Source: Actinocorallia populi (GTDB lineage: Bacteria; Actinomycetota; Actinomycetes; Streptosporangiales; Streptosporangiaceae). From it: 64,000 bases of DNA. Location: NCBI RefSeq assembly GCF_002995495.1, contig NZ_PVZV01000005.1:186001-250000 (forward strand), read 5' to 3'. The first letter of the stretch is position 1. Each line of letters begins with the position of its first letter. The notes beneath the pieces were generated by a model. The model had not been told where the DNA came from. It searched no databases and saw only the letters and a list, made by a program, of their open reading frames with translations. The translations under genes were made by a program, and so were the position numbers. Positions 36,644-44,939 of the stretch are shown here, one piece after another.

Positions 36644-37833
36644 GGCTCGTCCTCCGTCCGGCACGTGGCCGTCCATCCCCACAGGGCCAGGAGCGCCGGG
36701 TAGATGAGGTAGCCCCACCGGGTGGCGGGCATCAGCAGGGCCGCCAGCAGCAGCCCGAGCGCGAGGCGCAGCACGGTGTCACCGACGGAGCGGGGCGGGC
36801 GGACGACCAGCCAGACGCCCATGGCGACCGCGGCTCCCGCGAGCGCGGCCACCGCGATGGCATGCCCGTACGGACCGAGGCCGGCGATCAGATGTCCGGG
36901 AAGGGGACTCCCCGCGGGCGAGGCGACGTCGGCCAGCCCCAGGGGGAACTCGACGGCGTTGGCCCAGATCCCGGCGGGATCGACCAGCGCGGGCAGCAGG
37001 ACGCCCAACGTCACGGCACCGGCCGCCGCTCCGGCGAAGACGGGCAGATCCGCACGTTTTCTGACCGCCACCAAGGCGAGGCAGACCGCCAGAGCGGGCC
37101 AGGCCGTGGCCTTCATCGTCGCCGCGACTCCCAGTACCAGCCCCGCCGCCCCCGGCCACCGGACGGTCAGCGCCAGCCCCAGACAGGCCAGTCCGATCAC
37201 AGGCAGATCGTCACCGCCCACCGCCAACGGCAGTGCCACCAGCGGGGAGGCCGCAAGGAACAACAGCGGACGAAGCACCGCCTGTCCGCGCAGGATCAAC
37301 CCGGCGGCGGCCATGGCGGCGAGGAACACCATCCCGAAGACCACTCGCGGATCCACTCCGAGCGTCCCGAAGAGCGCCATACCGGGCAGGTAGGGGTTGT
37401 AAGCCGTGTAATCGAGGCTCCCCACCAGCTCGGCAGGCCCCAGATAAGGCGTGCCGTGCTCCAGCAGGTGCTGTCCGGAACGCTCGACGACCACCACCTC
37501 GGGCTGCGCCTGGCCGGTGCCGATGAGGAACACCAGCGGCAGCAGAACGGCCCCGGCGAACACCGACCCCGCCACGACGCCTCGACGGCGACGCCCTGCA
37601 GGCAGGAGCGCCAGAAGCGCCCCTAGCCCGTACGCGAAGGCCGCGATCTGCCCCCATACCTGATGCGTCTCCAACTCGGTGACGCCCGCGGTCACCCCGG
37701 CGAAGACGGCGGACCCGCCGTACACACCGGCATCCAGATACCGACTCGGCCATCCTCGGAGTCTCCGGCGCTCTGCCGGTCTCTTCGGTCGTCCCGGCCG
37801 GACCACCACAGGCGGCCTTGTCGCGATCGTCAT
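36628..37833 (-). CDS. GT87-family membrane mannosyltransferase (PimE-like)
   Basis: A 401-residue polytopic protein with ten or more membrane segments. The family signature near residues 155-170 (SLDYTAYNPYLPGMALFG) resembles the DxxxYxPY-type loop of GT-C polyprenol-phosphate-mannose-dependent mannosyltransferases (GT87, DUF2029). Further on, VALPLAVGGDDLPVIGLACL and AATMKATAWPALAVC match the family. With PimB-like next door, the likely role is extending phosphatidylinositol mannosides or a related lipoglycan on the outer face of the membrane. It starts the minus-strand operon. The exact acceptor is not readable from sequence. Confidence 0.85.
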   Translation of the reverse strand: MTIATRPPVVVRPGRPKRPAERRRLRGWPSRYLDAGVYGGSAVFAGVTAGVTELETHQVWGQIAAFAYGLGALLALLPAGRRRRGVVAGSVFAGAVLLPLVFLIGTGQAQPEVVVVERSGQHLLEHGTPYLGPAELVGSLDYTAYNPYLPGMALFGTLGVDPRVVFGMVFLAAMAAAGLILRGQAVLRPLLFLAASPLVALPLAVGGDDLPVIGLACLGLALTVRWPGAAGLVLGVAATMKATAWPALAVCLALVAVRKRADLPVFAGAAAGAVTLGVLLPALVDPAGIWANAVEFPLGLADVASPAGSPLPGHLIAGLGPYGHAIAVAALAGAAVAMGVWLVVRPPRSVGDTVLRLALGLLLAALLMPATRWGYLIYPALLALWGWTATCRTEDEPCPAV

Positions 37834-38124
37834 CTGTGCCCCTTATCTGCGACTTGAGCTGCACTTTCTGTCGCATACCAGGCAATCGCCTCAGAGCGCG
37901 GAGATCATGGGGTCTGGCCGCCGACCTTGAGGTAGAGCCGGCCCTACCTCCGAGCTCCGCCAGGCCGGATCAGGGCCGAGGCGAGTTCACCGACTCTCCG
38001 AAGGTGCAAAAGTGTGACTTGTCGATATCTGAGGCGGTATCTAGCTTTCTGTATGAGCAACCTCGCGCAGAGTGATCTCTCGAAAGCCTCCAGCGTTCCC
38101 GTCCCCGCGAAGGAGACCCGCCTC

Positions 38125-38658
38125 ATGGCCGGACGCAAGTCCAAGACGCACCCCCTGTCCGCAGTGCTCACCGCCGCCGCACTCGGCGCCGCCACCCTGA
38201 CCGCGAGCGCGGCGCAAGCCACCGAAACCGGCCTGCTGCAATGCCAGGGAACGGAGACCATCGCCTACAGCCCGGGCGTCACGCTCACACCACGCGACAT
38301 CACCTTCACCATCGACGGCCGGTTCACCTCGTGCCTCGACACCGCGAACCAGGTGACCAGCGGCTCCTACGACGAGGAATTCACCGTCACCGTAGGCTGC
38401 AACGGCCTCCTCGACTCCTTCGAAGGCGAACGCGTCCTCACCTGGAACACCGGCGACACCAGCACCGCCGAGATCAACGGCCAGAGCACCGCCGTCCTCG
38501 GCCAGGTCATCACCACGATCACCGGCACCATCACCCAGGGCCGCTTCCAGGGCCGCTCCGTACTGCAGACCGTCACCCTTCCCCAGCTGGGTTTCCTGCA
38601 GTGCGCCACCACCGGCCTGACGGGCACGACCGGCCTGACGACACTCACCCTTACCTGA
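38125..38658 (+). CDS. small secreted protein of unknown function
   Basis: A 177-residue protein started at the ATG at 38125 behind AAGGAG. The signal peptide MAGRKSKTHPLSAVLTAAAL ends near AQA-TE at residue 32. The mature chain begins ETGLLQCQGTETIAYSPGVT, contains four Cys in two likely pairs, and is dominated by Thr/Gly/Ser beta-strand-type sequence. The family occurs widely in actinobacteria as hypothetical exoproteins. It ends with a low-complexity TGLTGTTGLTTLTL tail. It stands alone, with the mannosyltransferase operon diverging on its left. Confidence 0.75.
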   Translation: MAGRKSKTHPLSAVLTAAALGAATLTASAAQATETGLLQCQGTETIAYSPGVTLTPRDITFTIDGRFTSCLDTANQVTSGSYDEEFTVTVGCNGLLDSFEGERVLTWNTGDTSTAEINGQSTAVLGQVITTITGTITQGRFQGRSVLQTVTLPQLGFLQCATTGLTGTTGLTTLTLT

Positions 38659-38827
38659 GACCACAGGACATGACGACCGTCCAACCGCAGAACCGCCGGG
38701 ACACCGACGAAACGGCCGACAACTGCGCGTCGCCGGAGGCGCCGCGCCCCATCCGCCTCACAAGAACACCCTGATGGTCATGTAAGGCCCGGACGGACGG
38801 CAGACGCCCGCCGCCACGGGTACGAAT

Positions 38828-38920
38828 CCCCAACCGGATTGCAGTCAGATGGCTGCACGTCCGCTGTCGGCTCGGTTCGTCGTCAGCTGGTGATCATGTA
38901 TCGATTCGGGATCGCTCGTG
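38828..38920 (+). repeat. 93-bp direct repeat, copy A (left flank of the catabolic cassette)
   Basis: It starts CCCCAACCGGATTGCAG and contains ATGGCTGCACGT, GTCAGCTGGTGATCA and ATCGATTC. By hand alignment it is colinear without gaps with 44749-44841 in the same orientation, with 16 mismatches (about 83% identity). It lies in a 570-bp gene-poor gap together with a toxin remnant. Confidence 0.8.
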
Positions 38921-38984
38921 GGGATGGGCGTCCATGATGCGCATGCCAGGGGTCATGCCGCTGTCGCCTGGATGAATGCGATCT

Positions 38985-39107
38985 CTACGGGAGACGGCGG
39001 TAGACGTTGTGGCGGTTGCCGACCGCCAGAACCCATACGGTCGGCCGACTGTCTTCGACGGTGTACGCGAAGCGGGAAAAGCGGGCCGAGTTCTCCGGGG
39101 CGAACGC
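38985..39107 (-). pseudogene. RelE/ParE-like toxin C-terminal remnant
   Basis: The minus-strand frame ending at 38985 reads FSRFAYTVEDSRPTVWVLAV then GNRHNVYRRLP-stop. This matches the last two strands and terminal H-R-x-x-V-Y-R of RelE/ParE-family toxins. Upstream in the frame the similarity stops at about NSARFSR, and there is no start or antitoxin gene. It is a fragment rather than a working toxin. Similarity was judged by eye. Confidence 0.55.
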
Positions 39108-39227
39108 GGCCATTCGCCTATGTTCTGGCCTGTCCTGCTGGAGAGGCAGCGCCGGACATGTCCGTGGTGATGATCTCGTGCCGAGTAGAGTGTTTTCAGG
39201 GACGTTCTCACTGAACCGGGGGATGCC

Positions 39228-40028
39228 GTGTCGACAAATCCGCCGCTTCTGGGACGGCCGGTCGCCGCCAAAGGGGGAGAGACCAGGCAGCGCATCATCG
39301 CGGCCACGATGCGCTGCGTGGCGGAAACGGGTTACTCGCGGGCGACCATCCGGGAGATCGCCCGGGCGGCCCAGATGACCAGCGGCAGCCTCTACCACTA
39401 CTTCCCCAACAAGGCGGAGCTCGTCAAGGCCGCGTTCCTCGAACTCTCCGGGATCTCGCTGCCCCGGCTGGCCGCGGCCGCGGACCGCGCGGACGGCGTC
39501 CTGGACAAGCTGATGGCCGTGTTCGACGAGGGCGACCGGCTCCTGCGCGACTACCCCTTCGCGGTGGCGTTCGATCGCGCGATCCGCGTGGAGAGCGCCG
39601 CTGACCTCCAGCTGGCCGGGGAGAGCGACACGATCTTCACAGCGCTCCGCGACGTGGTCACCGGCATCATGGAGCAGGCCCGGCAGGAGGGGGCCCTGGG
39701 GCCGGAAGTCGACGTCGAGAGCGCCTCGAACGCCATCCACACCATCATGCTGGGCCTGTGCGAGCACACCGCCACGACGCCGCCGGAGGTCTACCAGGCC
39801 ACCGGACGCGCGTTGAGGCTTCTCATCCGGGGGACCCTGTTCGACTACGCGAAACTGGCACAGGGGCCTGACGCTCAGGTCTTACGGCCGCCGTTGACAC
39901 CGAGGACCTGGCCGGTGATGTACGACGACGAGTCCTCGCACAGGAAGACCGCGGCGTTGGCGATGTCCTCGGGGCGACCGGCACGGCGTACCGGGGTGAT
40001 GCTGATGAAATGCTCGAGCGAGTCGTAG
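39228..40028 (+). CDS. TetR-family regulator of the P450/Rieske cassette, C-terminus running into the SDR gene
   Basis: A 266-residue protein from a GTG at 39228 behind GGGGGAT. The helix-turn-helix is TIREIARAAQMTSGSLYHYF (residues 42-61), with a TetR_C ligand domain to about residue 205. The last 50 or so residues (from about DAQVLRPPLTPRTW) are read antisense to the 3' end of the SDR gene: the two convergent frames overlap by 154 nt. A normal TetR of this type would end near residue 205-212, so the natural stop was probably lost when the ends were joined. It is expected to control the divergent-reading cassette 40630-43767. Confidence 0.82.
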   Translation: MSTNPPLLGRPVAAKGGETRQRIIAATMRCVAETGYSRATIREIARAAQMTSGSLYHYFPNKAELVKAAFLELSGISLPRLAAAADRADGVLDKLMAVFDEGDRLLRDYPFAVAFDRAIRVESAADLQLAGESDTIFTALRDVVTGIMEQARQEGALGPEVDVESASNAIHTIMLGLCEHTATTPPEVYQATGRALRLLIRGTLFDYAKLAQGPDAQVLRPPLTPRTWPVMYDDESSHRKTAALAMSSGRPARRTGVMLMKCSSES

Positions 40029-40630
40029 AAACTGCCTTCGGCGACCGACTTCTCGAGCATCGGGGTCACCACCATGCTGGGCGGGATCGTGTTGACGGTG
40101 ATCCCCTTGGGGCCGAGTTCGAGCGCCAGGCTCTTGGTGAGCCCGATCAGCCCCGTCTTCGAGCTGACGTAGGCCGACATGTACGCTTCGCCGCCCTGCG
40201 CGCTGGAGGACGAGATGTTGATGATCCGGCCCCACCCGGCGGCCTTCATATCGGGCAGCACCGTCTGGGTGCAGAGGAACGGACCCCGCAGGTTGACCGC
40301 CATGACCCGTTCCCACAGCTCGTCGGTGATCTCGGAGAACTTGCCGAACTGCACGATGCCGGCGTTGTTGACCAGGATCAGCACTGGGCCGAAGTCGGTT
40401 CGCACCCATTCCACGGCGGCCTCGACCAGGAAACGGTCGGAGACGTCGACTGCATAGCCGTTGACGGTGGCGCCCGTCTTGCGCAGCCGGGCGACCTCGG
40501 CGTCGAGCAGCTCGGCCTGGACGTCGAAGACGGCGACCTTGACGCCGCGTGCGGCGAGCGCCTCGGTGATCGCGAGCCCGATGCCGGACGCTCCGCCGGT
40601 GACGATCGCGGTGGTCCCCTCGAAAGGCAT
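39875..40630 (-). CDS. short-chain dehydrogenase/reductase
   Basis: A 251-residue classical SDR. The cofactor loop is TGGASGIG (residues 11-18), LVNNAGIVQFG follows near 86, and the catalytic Ser (INISSSSA), Tyr154 and Lys158 (SAYVSSKTG) are all in place. The substrate-binding end PEDIANAAVFLCEDSSSYIT leads to the family terminus TGQVLGVNGG. Probable role: NAD(P)-dependent oxidation of an alcohol made by the neighbouring oxygenases. It is the last gene of the minus-strand cassette, 3 bp behind the P450 gene. Its 3' end is overlapped by the TetR frame. Confidence 0.93.
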   Translation of the reverse strand: MPFEGTTAIVTGGASGIGLAITEALAARGVKVAVFDVQAELLDAEVARLRKTGATVNGYAVDVSDRFLVEAAVEWVRTDFGPVLILVNNAGIVQFGKFSEITDELWERVMAVNLRGPFLCTQTVLPDMKAAGWGRIINISSSSAQGGEAYMSAYVSSKTGLIGLTKSLALELGPKGITVNTIPPSMVVTPMLEKSVAEGSFYDSLEHFISITPVRRAGRPEDIANAAVFLCEDSSSYITGQVLGVNGGRKT

Positions 40631-40633
40631 GGC

Positions 40634-41911
40634 TCAGCTCTTTCCGGCCGGGTCGAATCTGATGTGCAGTTCGGTGAGACCGCGGAGGATGAACGTCGGG
40701 ATGTACCGGTAGCGCCGGTCTCCCGGGGGGCCGTGCCGCTCCTCGTCGATCCGGATGTCGGAGGTGCGGTCGAGGAGCCGCCGGAGGCCGATCCCTGCCT
40801 CCGCGCGGGCCAGGGGGGCTCCCGGGCAGCTGTGGACTCCGCGGCCGAACGCGACATGGCTCCGCGCGTTCTTGCGCTCGATGTCGAAGACGTCGGGGTC
40901 GGGGAATCTGCGCGCGTCTCGGTTGGCCGCCGCGTTCAGCAGCATCATTGTGGTGCCCGCGGGCAGGTCCACGCCGCCGACGGAGACCGGGACCTTGGAC
41001 AGGCGGAAGTCGCCCCGGATCGGACTCTCGTACCGCAGGGTCTCCTCGATGAAATTGGGGAGCAGGGAGCGGTCGGCGCGCAGCCTCGCCTGCAGAGCGG
41101 GGTCCTCTGCCATCAGCATCACCGCGGTGCTGAGCAGGCGGACCGTGGTCTCCTGGCCGGCGGCGAACAGGTTGGCCGCGACGCGCACCGCGTCGATCAC
41201 CTCCGGGACGCTCCCGTCCGGGAAGGTCGCCGAGGCGACACCGGTCAGGACGTCGTCGCGAGGCTCGCGGCGGCGGTCCTCGATGTACTCGGTGAACTTG
41301 CCGTAGAGGTATTTCAGGGGCGAATGCGCCAGCGTGTCGCCCTTCTTGCTGCTGCCGAGCACGCTCCCGCTCAGCAGCGCCTCCCGGAACTCGGTGTGGT
41401 CGGACTCCGGGACGCCGAGGAGGTCGGCGATGACGAGCATCGCGAACGGGGACGCGAACTCGCCGTTGAACTCGCAGCGGTCGCCGGTCAGCGCCCTGTC
41501 GAGCTGGCCGTCGGCCAGCCGCCACATGGACTCCTCGTTCTCCTTCAGACGCTTCGGCGTGATCATCTGTGACAGGAGGCCCCGGTGGGCGGTGTGGTCC
41601 GGGGGGTCCATCGTCGGCAGCTGGTCGTTCATCGGCAGCTCGTCGCGGTGCGCGGCGATCAGTTCGGAGATGTCGTCGCCCTCGAGCGGGACGGGGAAGC
41701 CGGGGAACGGGCCGGTGACGGAGGTGCACGAGGAGAACCGCTCGGTGTCGTTGTAGACAGCGATGGCCTCCTCGTATCCGGTGATCATCACCACGCCGTG
41801 ATGGGGCTCCCTGCGGACCGGGCACTGCTCGCGCAGTGCGGCGAGGTAGGCGTACGGGGCGTGCAGGAGCGCGCTGTCCGTGAAGAAGTCCACGGAATCG
41901 ATGTCGGTCAT
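40634..41911 (-). CDS. cytochrome P450 monooxygenase
   Basis: A 425-residue soluble bacterial P450. The I-helix AAGQETTVRLL carries the acid/Thr pair, the K-helix ExxR is in FIEETLRYESP, and the haem loop FGRGVHSCPGAPLAR gives Cys362 as thiolate ligand. The start at MTDIDSVDFF (41911) is supported by a 12-nt gap to the upstream gene. It resembles CYPs acting on terpenoid, steroid or aromatic substrates (for example meta to Rieske oxygenases in catabolic clusters), but substrate is not predictable. No dedicated ferredoxin is adjacent; a ferredoxin-P450 pair elsewhere in the window (56176) might supply electrons. Confidence 0.95.
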   Translation of the reverse strand: MTDIDSVDFFTDSALLHAPYAYLAALREQCPVRREPHHGVVMITGYEEAIAVYNDTERFSSCTSVTGPFPGFPVPLEGDDISELIAAHRDELPMNDQLPTMDPPDHTAHRGLLSQMITPKRLKENEESMWRLADGQLDRALTGDRCEFNGEFASPFAMLVIADLLGVPESDHTEFREALLSGSVLGSSKKGDTLAHSPLKYLYGKFTEYIEDRRREPRDDVLTGVASATFPDGSVPEVIDAVRVAANLFAAGQETTVRLLSTAVMLMAEDPALQARLRADRSLLPNFIEETLRYESPIRGDFRLSKVPVSVGGVDLPAGTTMMLLNAAANRDARRFPDPDVFDIERKNARSHVAFGRGVHSCPGAPLARAEAGIGLRRLLDRTSDIRIDEERHGPPGDRRYRYIPTFILRGLTELHIRFDPAGKS

Positions 41912-41922
41912 CTGGTCTCCAC

Positions 41923-42393
41923 TCACTCGGATATCCGGACGCCCTCGTAGCTCTTGAGCATGTCGTTCTCGGGCAGCGCCATCTGCAGGTAGACGTCGAT
42001 GTGCCGGATCTTGCCGGCTTCGTCGAACTCGTAGACCGAGACCGAATTGACGACGCTCTTGTAGTCTCCGACCTCGCTGCGCTCCTCGAGCTCGAGGAAG
42101 ACCAGGCCAGGCCTCTCGGTGATCCGCTTGAAAGAGCATTCCCATTCAGCGGAGGTCGCCCAGCCGGTGAGGAACTCGACGTACTCCGCCCAGTTCATGA
42201 CCTCTTTGAAGTTGCCGACGCGCTCGAACTCCTCGACCGCGACCAGTTCGGCCAGAGGCGCCCAGTCCGCGGCGGAGAAGCCGGGGTTCTTGGCTCTGTC
42301 CACCAGGTGTTTGGTCGTCAGGCCGTATTCCAGCACCTTGCGGGAGAGGCCGGTGTGCTCCCCGACCACCTCGCTGAGCTCACGCATCCCCAT
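41923..42393 (-). CDS. NTF2-like/SnoaL-type small protein
   Basis: A 156-residue alpha+beta protein of the nuclear-transport-factor-2-like fold by pattern. An N-terminal helical region (DWAPLAELVAVEEFERVGNF) is followed by beta strands (SAEWECSFKRITERPGLVFL, VVNSVSVYEFDEAGKIRHID, VYLQMALP). Such proteins act as small isomerases, hydrolases or oxygenase partners. Here it sits between the P450 and the Rieske oxygenase with gaps of 11 and 3 bp, so it likely acts on the same substrate. Specific activity unknown. Confidence 0.85.
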   Translation of the reverse strand: MGMRELSEVVGEHTGLSRKVLEYGLTTKHLVDRAKNPGFSAADWAPLAELVAVEEFERVGNFKEVMNWAEYVEFLTGWATSAEWECSFKRITERPGLVFLELEERSEVGDYKSVVNSVSVYEFDEAGKIRHIDVYLQMALPENDMLKSYEGVRISE

Positions 42394-42396
42394 GGA

Positions 42397-43767
42397 TCAC
42401 ACCTCGCCGTTCGCGCCGACGGAGAGGTACCCGTCCACGACCGAGTGGTAGTGGGCGATGACGATCTCCTCTTTCACCAGCGTCATGTGTTCGAGCCGCT
42501 TGTTGCGCAGTCCCCGCTGCTGTCGCGGCATCTGCTCGTAGTCCTGCTGGAGGGCGAGGAAGTACGGGAAGCTTCCCGGCTCCTCGACCTCGGTCAGCTC
42601 CGCCCGGAACGCCTCCCGGTGCTCCGGAGGCAGCCACATGTAGCTGCTGATGTGCCAGACGCACCTTCCGGGGTCGCCGCCGGGGTCCGGCAAGGCCAGG
42701 ATGACCGTGGCCTCGCCCGCGCGGATCGTCATGAAGAAGTTCGGAAAGAGCACCCAGCCGTGGTTGTCGCTCATCTGGGCGTCGGTCAGCCCGCTGACGT
42801 CCAGCCCCATCCCGGTCAAGGTGTCACGCGTGGCCCGCTGCAGCAGCGTGCGAGCGGTCACGCCCTCAGGGAAGTCGAGCTTCCCGTCCTCGTCGCGGTG
42901 GGCGGAGACGAGCTCCTCGAAACGGGGCAGCACCGTGGCCACCGTGGGGAAGGTCCCGGGCAGCTCCCTGATGCCCTCGACCTGGTCCTCCGGGCCGAAG
43001 ACGGACACGTTCGCCACCTCGAACGGGGCGACGGACACGCTGTGGTCGCCGAGGAAGAGGTGTCGGCTCTTGGACGGATCGATGTCGATCACCTTGAGGA
43101 GCTCCGGATGGATGCCCGAGATGTGGTAGCCCTCCGAGAACGCGTCGACGACGACCTTCCAGTTGCAGTCCAGGCTCTCCCGGACGTCCAGCACCGTGAC
43201 CATCTCGTCGAGACGGTAGGGGGCCAGGAGCTTCGGTATCTCGTCGCCCAGGAAGTCGACGAGCGGCGCCGCGTCCGGGTCCGGGTTGAGGAAGACGAAC
43301 CCGGCGAAGCACTCGACCCGCACTGGGAGGAGCGAGTTCTCGTCCTTGTCGATCGGGTCGAGGACCTTCTCCCTGAGGATGCCCCGCAGTCTCCCGTCGA
43401 GGTCGTACGACCACAGGTGGTACCGGCACAGGAACCCGCGCTTGGAGTTCCCCTTGCCCGTGCACAGCGGGTTGCCGCGGTGCCTGCAGGCGTTGGCGAA
43501 CCCGCGGATCTCGCGGTCCTTCCCCCGGACGATGACATACGACTGGTCGAAGAGCCGGTACTCCTTCCAGTCGCCGACCTCGGGCAGTTCGTCGACGCGG
43601 CCGGCAACCTGCCAGGTCCGCATCCAGATCAGGTCCCGCTCCTTCTCCGCGAACTCCCGCGACGTGTAGCGGTCGGTCGGAATCTGCATGCGGTACCTGC
43701 CGGACGGGATGTCCGCCAGACCCAATCCCGTTTCACCGACCCATTCACCCGGTCTGGCTGATGACAT
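42397..43767 (-). CDS. Rieske non-haem iron oxygenase, alpha subunit
   Basis: A 456-residue ring-hydroxylating-type oxygenase. The Rieske cluster ligands are Cys94 and His96 (CRHRGNPL) and Cys114 and His117 (CRYHLWSYD). The mononuclear iron site follows N202-W-K with Glu212, His215 and His220 in FSEGYHISGIHPE: a Glu stands where many dioxygenases have the bridging Asp, as in CntA-like enzymes. It lacks an adjacent beta subunit, ferredoxin or reductase. It is the first gene of the minus-strand cassette, with a GAGGA site before the ATG. Probable O2-dependent hydroxylation or demethylation; substrate unknown. Confidence 0.94.
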   Translation of the reverse strand: MSSARPGEWVGETGLGLADIPSGRYRMQIPTDRYTSREFAEKERDLIWMRTWQVAGRVDELPEVGDWKEYRLFDQSYVIVRGKDREIRGFANACRHRGNPLCTGKGNSKRGFLCRYHLWSYDLDGRLRGILREKVLDPIDKDENSLLPVRVECFAGFVFLNPDPDAAPLVDFLGDEIPKLLAPYRLDEMVTVLDVRESLDCNWKVVVDAFSEGYHISGIHPELLKVIDIDPSKSRHLFLGDHSVSVAPFEVANVSVFGPEDQVEGIRELPGTFPTVATVLPRFEELVSAHRDEDGKLDFPEGVTARTLLQRATRDTLTGMGLDVSGLTDAQMSDNHGWVLFPNFFMTIRAGEATVILALPDPGGDPGRCVWHISSYMWLPPEHREAFRAELTEVEEPGSFPYFLALQQDYEQMPRQQRGLRNKRLEHMTLVKEEIVIAHYHSVVDGYLSVGANGEV

Positions 43768-43961
43768 GGAACTCGTCCTCCTCGTTTATGGCAGGGCTGA
43801 CGTGAAAATGTGCCGATAAAAGGCATGGTTTTTCTGCAGGGCGCACTTCTTGGATCCTCGCCGTTTGGGCGGGCAGAGAACCCCTGCGTCGCAGGTGAAG
43901 AAGTGGATGAGAGGCCTGGCTGGCCGGGCGCTCCCGTGTTTCAAAGATCGGGATGGAGAGG

Positions 43962-43983
43962 TAATTGATCGCTTGATTGATTA
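43962..43983. promoter_or_regulatory. imperfect AT-rich palindrome upstream of the Rieske gene
   Basis: TAATTGATC, spacer GCTT, GATTGATTA: seven of nine arm positions pair. It is the only AT-rich stretch for kilobases and lies about 195 bp upstream of the cassette's first start. A TTGACA-like and a GATACT-like hexamer lie beyond it on the minus strand, but their 21-nt spacing is poor. Candidate operator/promoter of the cassette. Confidence 0.35.
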
Positions 43984-44437
43984 GTATCATGAAGGGCACA
44001 TCAAGGGTGTGTCAATAGCCTTATGTAGAGACGAGAATCCTCCTACCGGATTGAAGGCTGCACTCTCCCGTGTGAGCTGGGAACCCTCGCCCCGGGGTTG
44101 TGGAGGGGCGCCGCGGCGTCAGCGGTGCCGCGGCCGGAAGCGGAGGGTCTCGTGGTCGTCGTCGCGGGCACGCCGGCGGGTGCGCGGACGTCGGAACCGG
44201 TGGGGCGGTCTGATCGTGCGCTCCGCGACGTGGCGTCGGGTGCCCGGCCCTGAGGCATGGGAAGTGCTGTGACGAGAGGTGGCGGACTCGGTGTCGAAGG
44301 CCGTGCACACCGTTCCGATGCGGTTCGCGGGCGAGGCGTGGCCCGGAGGGTTCGGTGTCGCCGTAGCGTCCGAGGGGCGAGGCGGCCATCTGCACACGCC
44401 CTGCCCGTCCCGTCGGCCGAGGTTCTCCCCGTAGCCG

Positions 44438-44544
44438 GGCATCGTGGCTGCCAACCTGGGTGAAGTTCATCCGCGGGATGCCGGAGGCTCGAAGGGGCTT
44501 GCGCTTGCGCAGAGGCAGCGGGCTTCACCGGTGGGGTGAACCGC
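44438..44544 (+). repeat. 107-bp dispersed repeat, copy 1
   Basis: It contains CATCGTGG, GGGATGCCGGAG and GGGCTTCACCGGTG. It is colinear (one 1-nt length difference) and in the same orientation as 50918-51025, with most positions identical at the ends and a diverged middle. No coding function assigned. Confidence 0.7.
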
Positions 44545-44748
44545 AAGATGGAGCATGGGACGCGAAGAGTCCGTACTCGTCCGGGTGTCATCTTCGACTG
44601 TTGGGCCTGCCCATCGATCCCGTTTGAAGCCGGCGCGAGAGCTGTCCGGCTTTTGATGAAGTCCGGACCTGGCCTCTCGTGAGAAAACAAAGAGCCAATC
44701 AAGACCTTCAATTTGTGATCTTGATTAGCTCAAGGTTTGGCAAAGTAC

Positions 44749-44841
44749 CCCCAACCGGATTGCAGCCAAATGGCTGCACGTTCGCCGGCGGTCCGCTCCG
44801 CCGTCAGCTGGTGATCACGCATCGATTCAGGGCCGATCGTG
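44749..44841 (+). repeat. 93-bp direct repeat, copy B (right flank of the catabolic cassette)
   Basis: Partner of 38828-38920; both begin CCCCAACCGGATTGCAG and end GATTC followed by a G-rich tail ending CGTG. The two copies bracket 5.8 kb holding TetR, SDR, P450, NTF2-like and Rieske genes. This copy is followed about 100 bp later by transposase debris. Confidence 0.8.
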
Positions 44842-44939
44842 ACGTGTGTGAGGGTTCATAACGGTGGACGCACACGCACTGGTGGCGCGTTACGCAACGT
44901 TGGCCGGGTGACCGGTCCATGTTGGCCACCGCCCGTGTC

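Larger units (their letters stand above)
43984..44939. other. gene-poor scarred region
   Basis: Nearly 1 kb without a convincing gene. It contains one copy of each of the two dispersed repeats (44438-44544 and 44749-44841) and borders an IS630-type transposase remnant. Open frames here are short, Arg/Pro-rich and lack ribosome sites. I read it as accumulated debris from insertions and deletions. Confidence 0.6.

Noticed and set aside
44021-44470. Open frames on both strands in the scarred region
   Set aside because: No recognisable domain, no ribosome site, and strong Arg/Pro bias; treated as non-coding debris.
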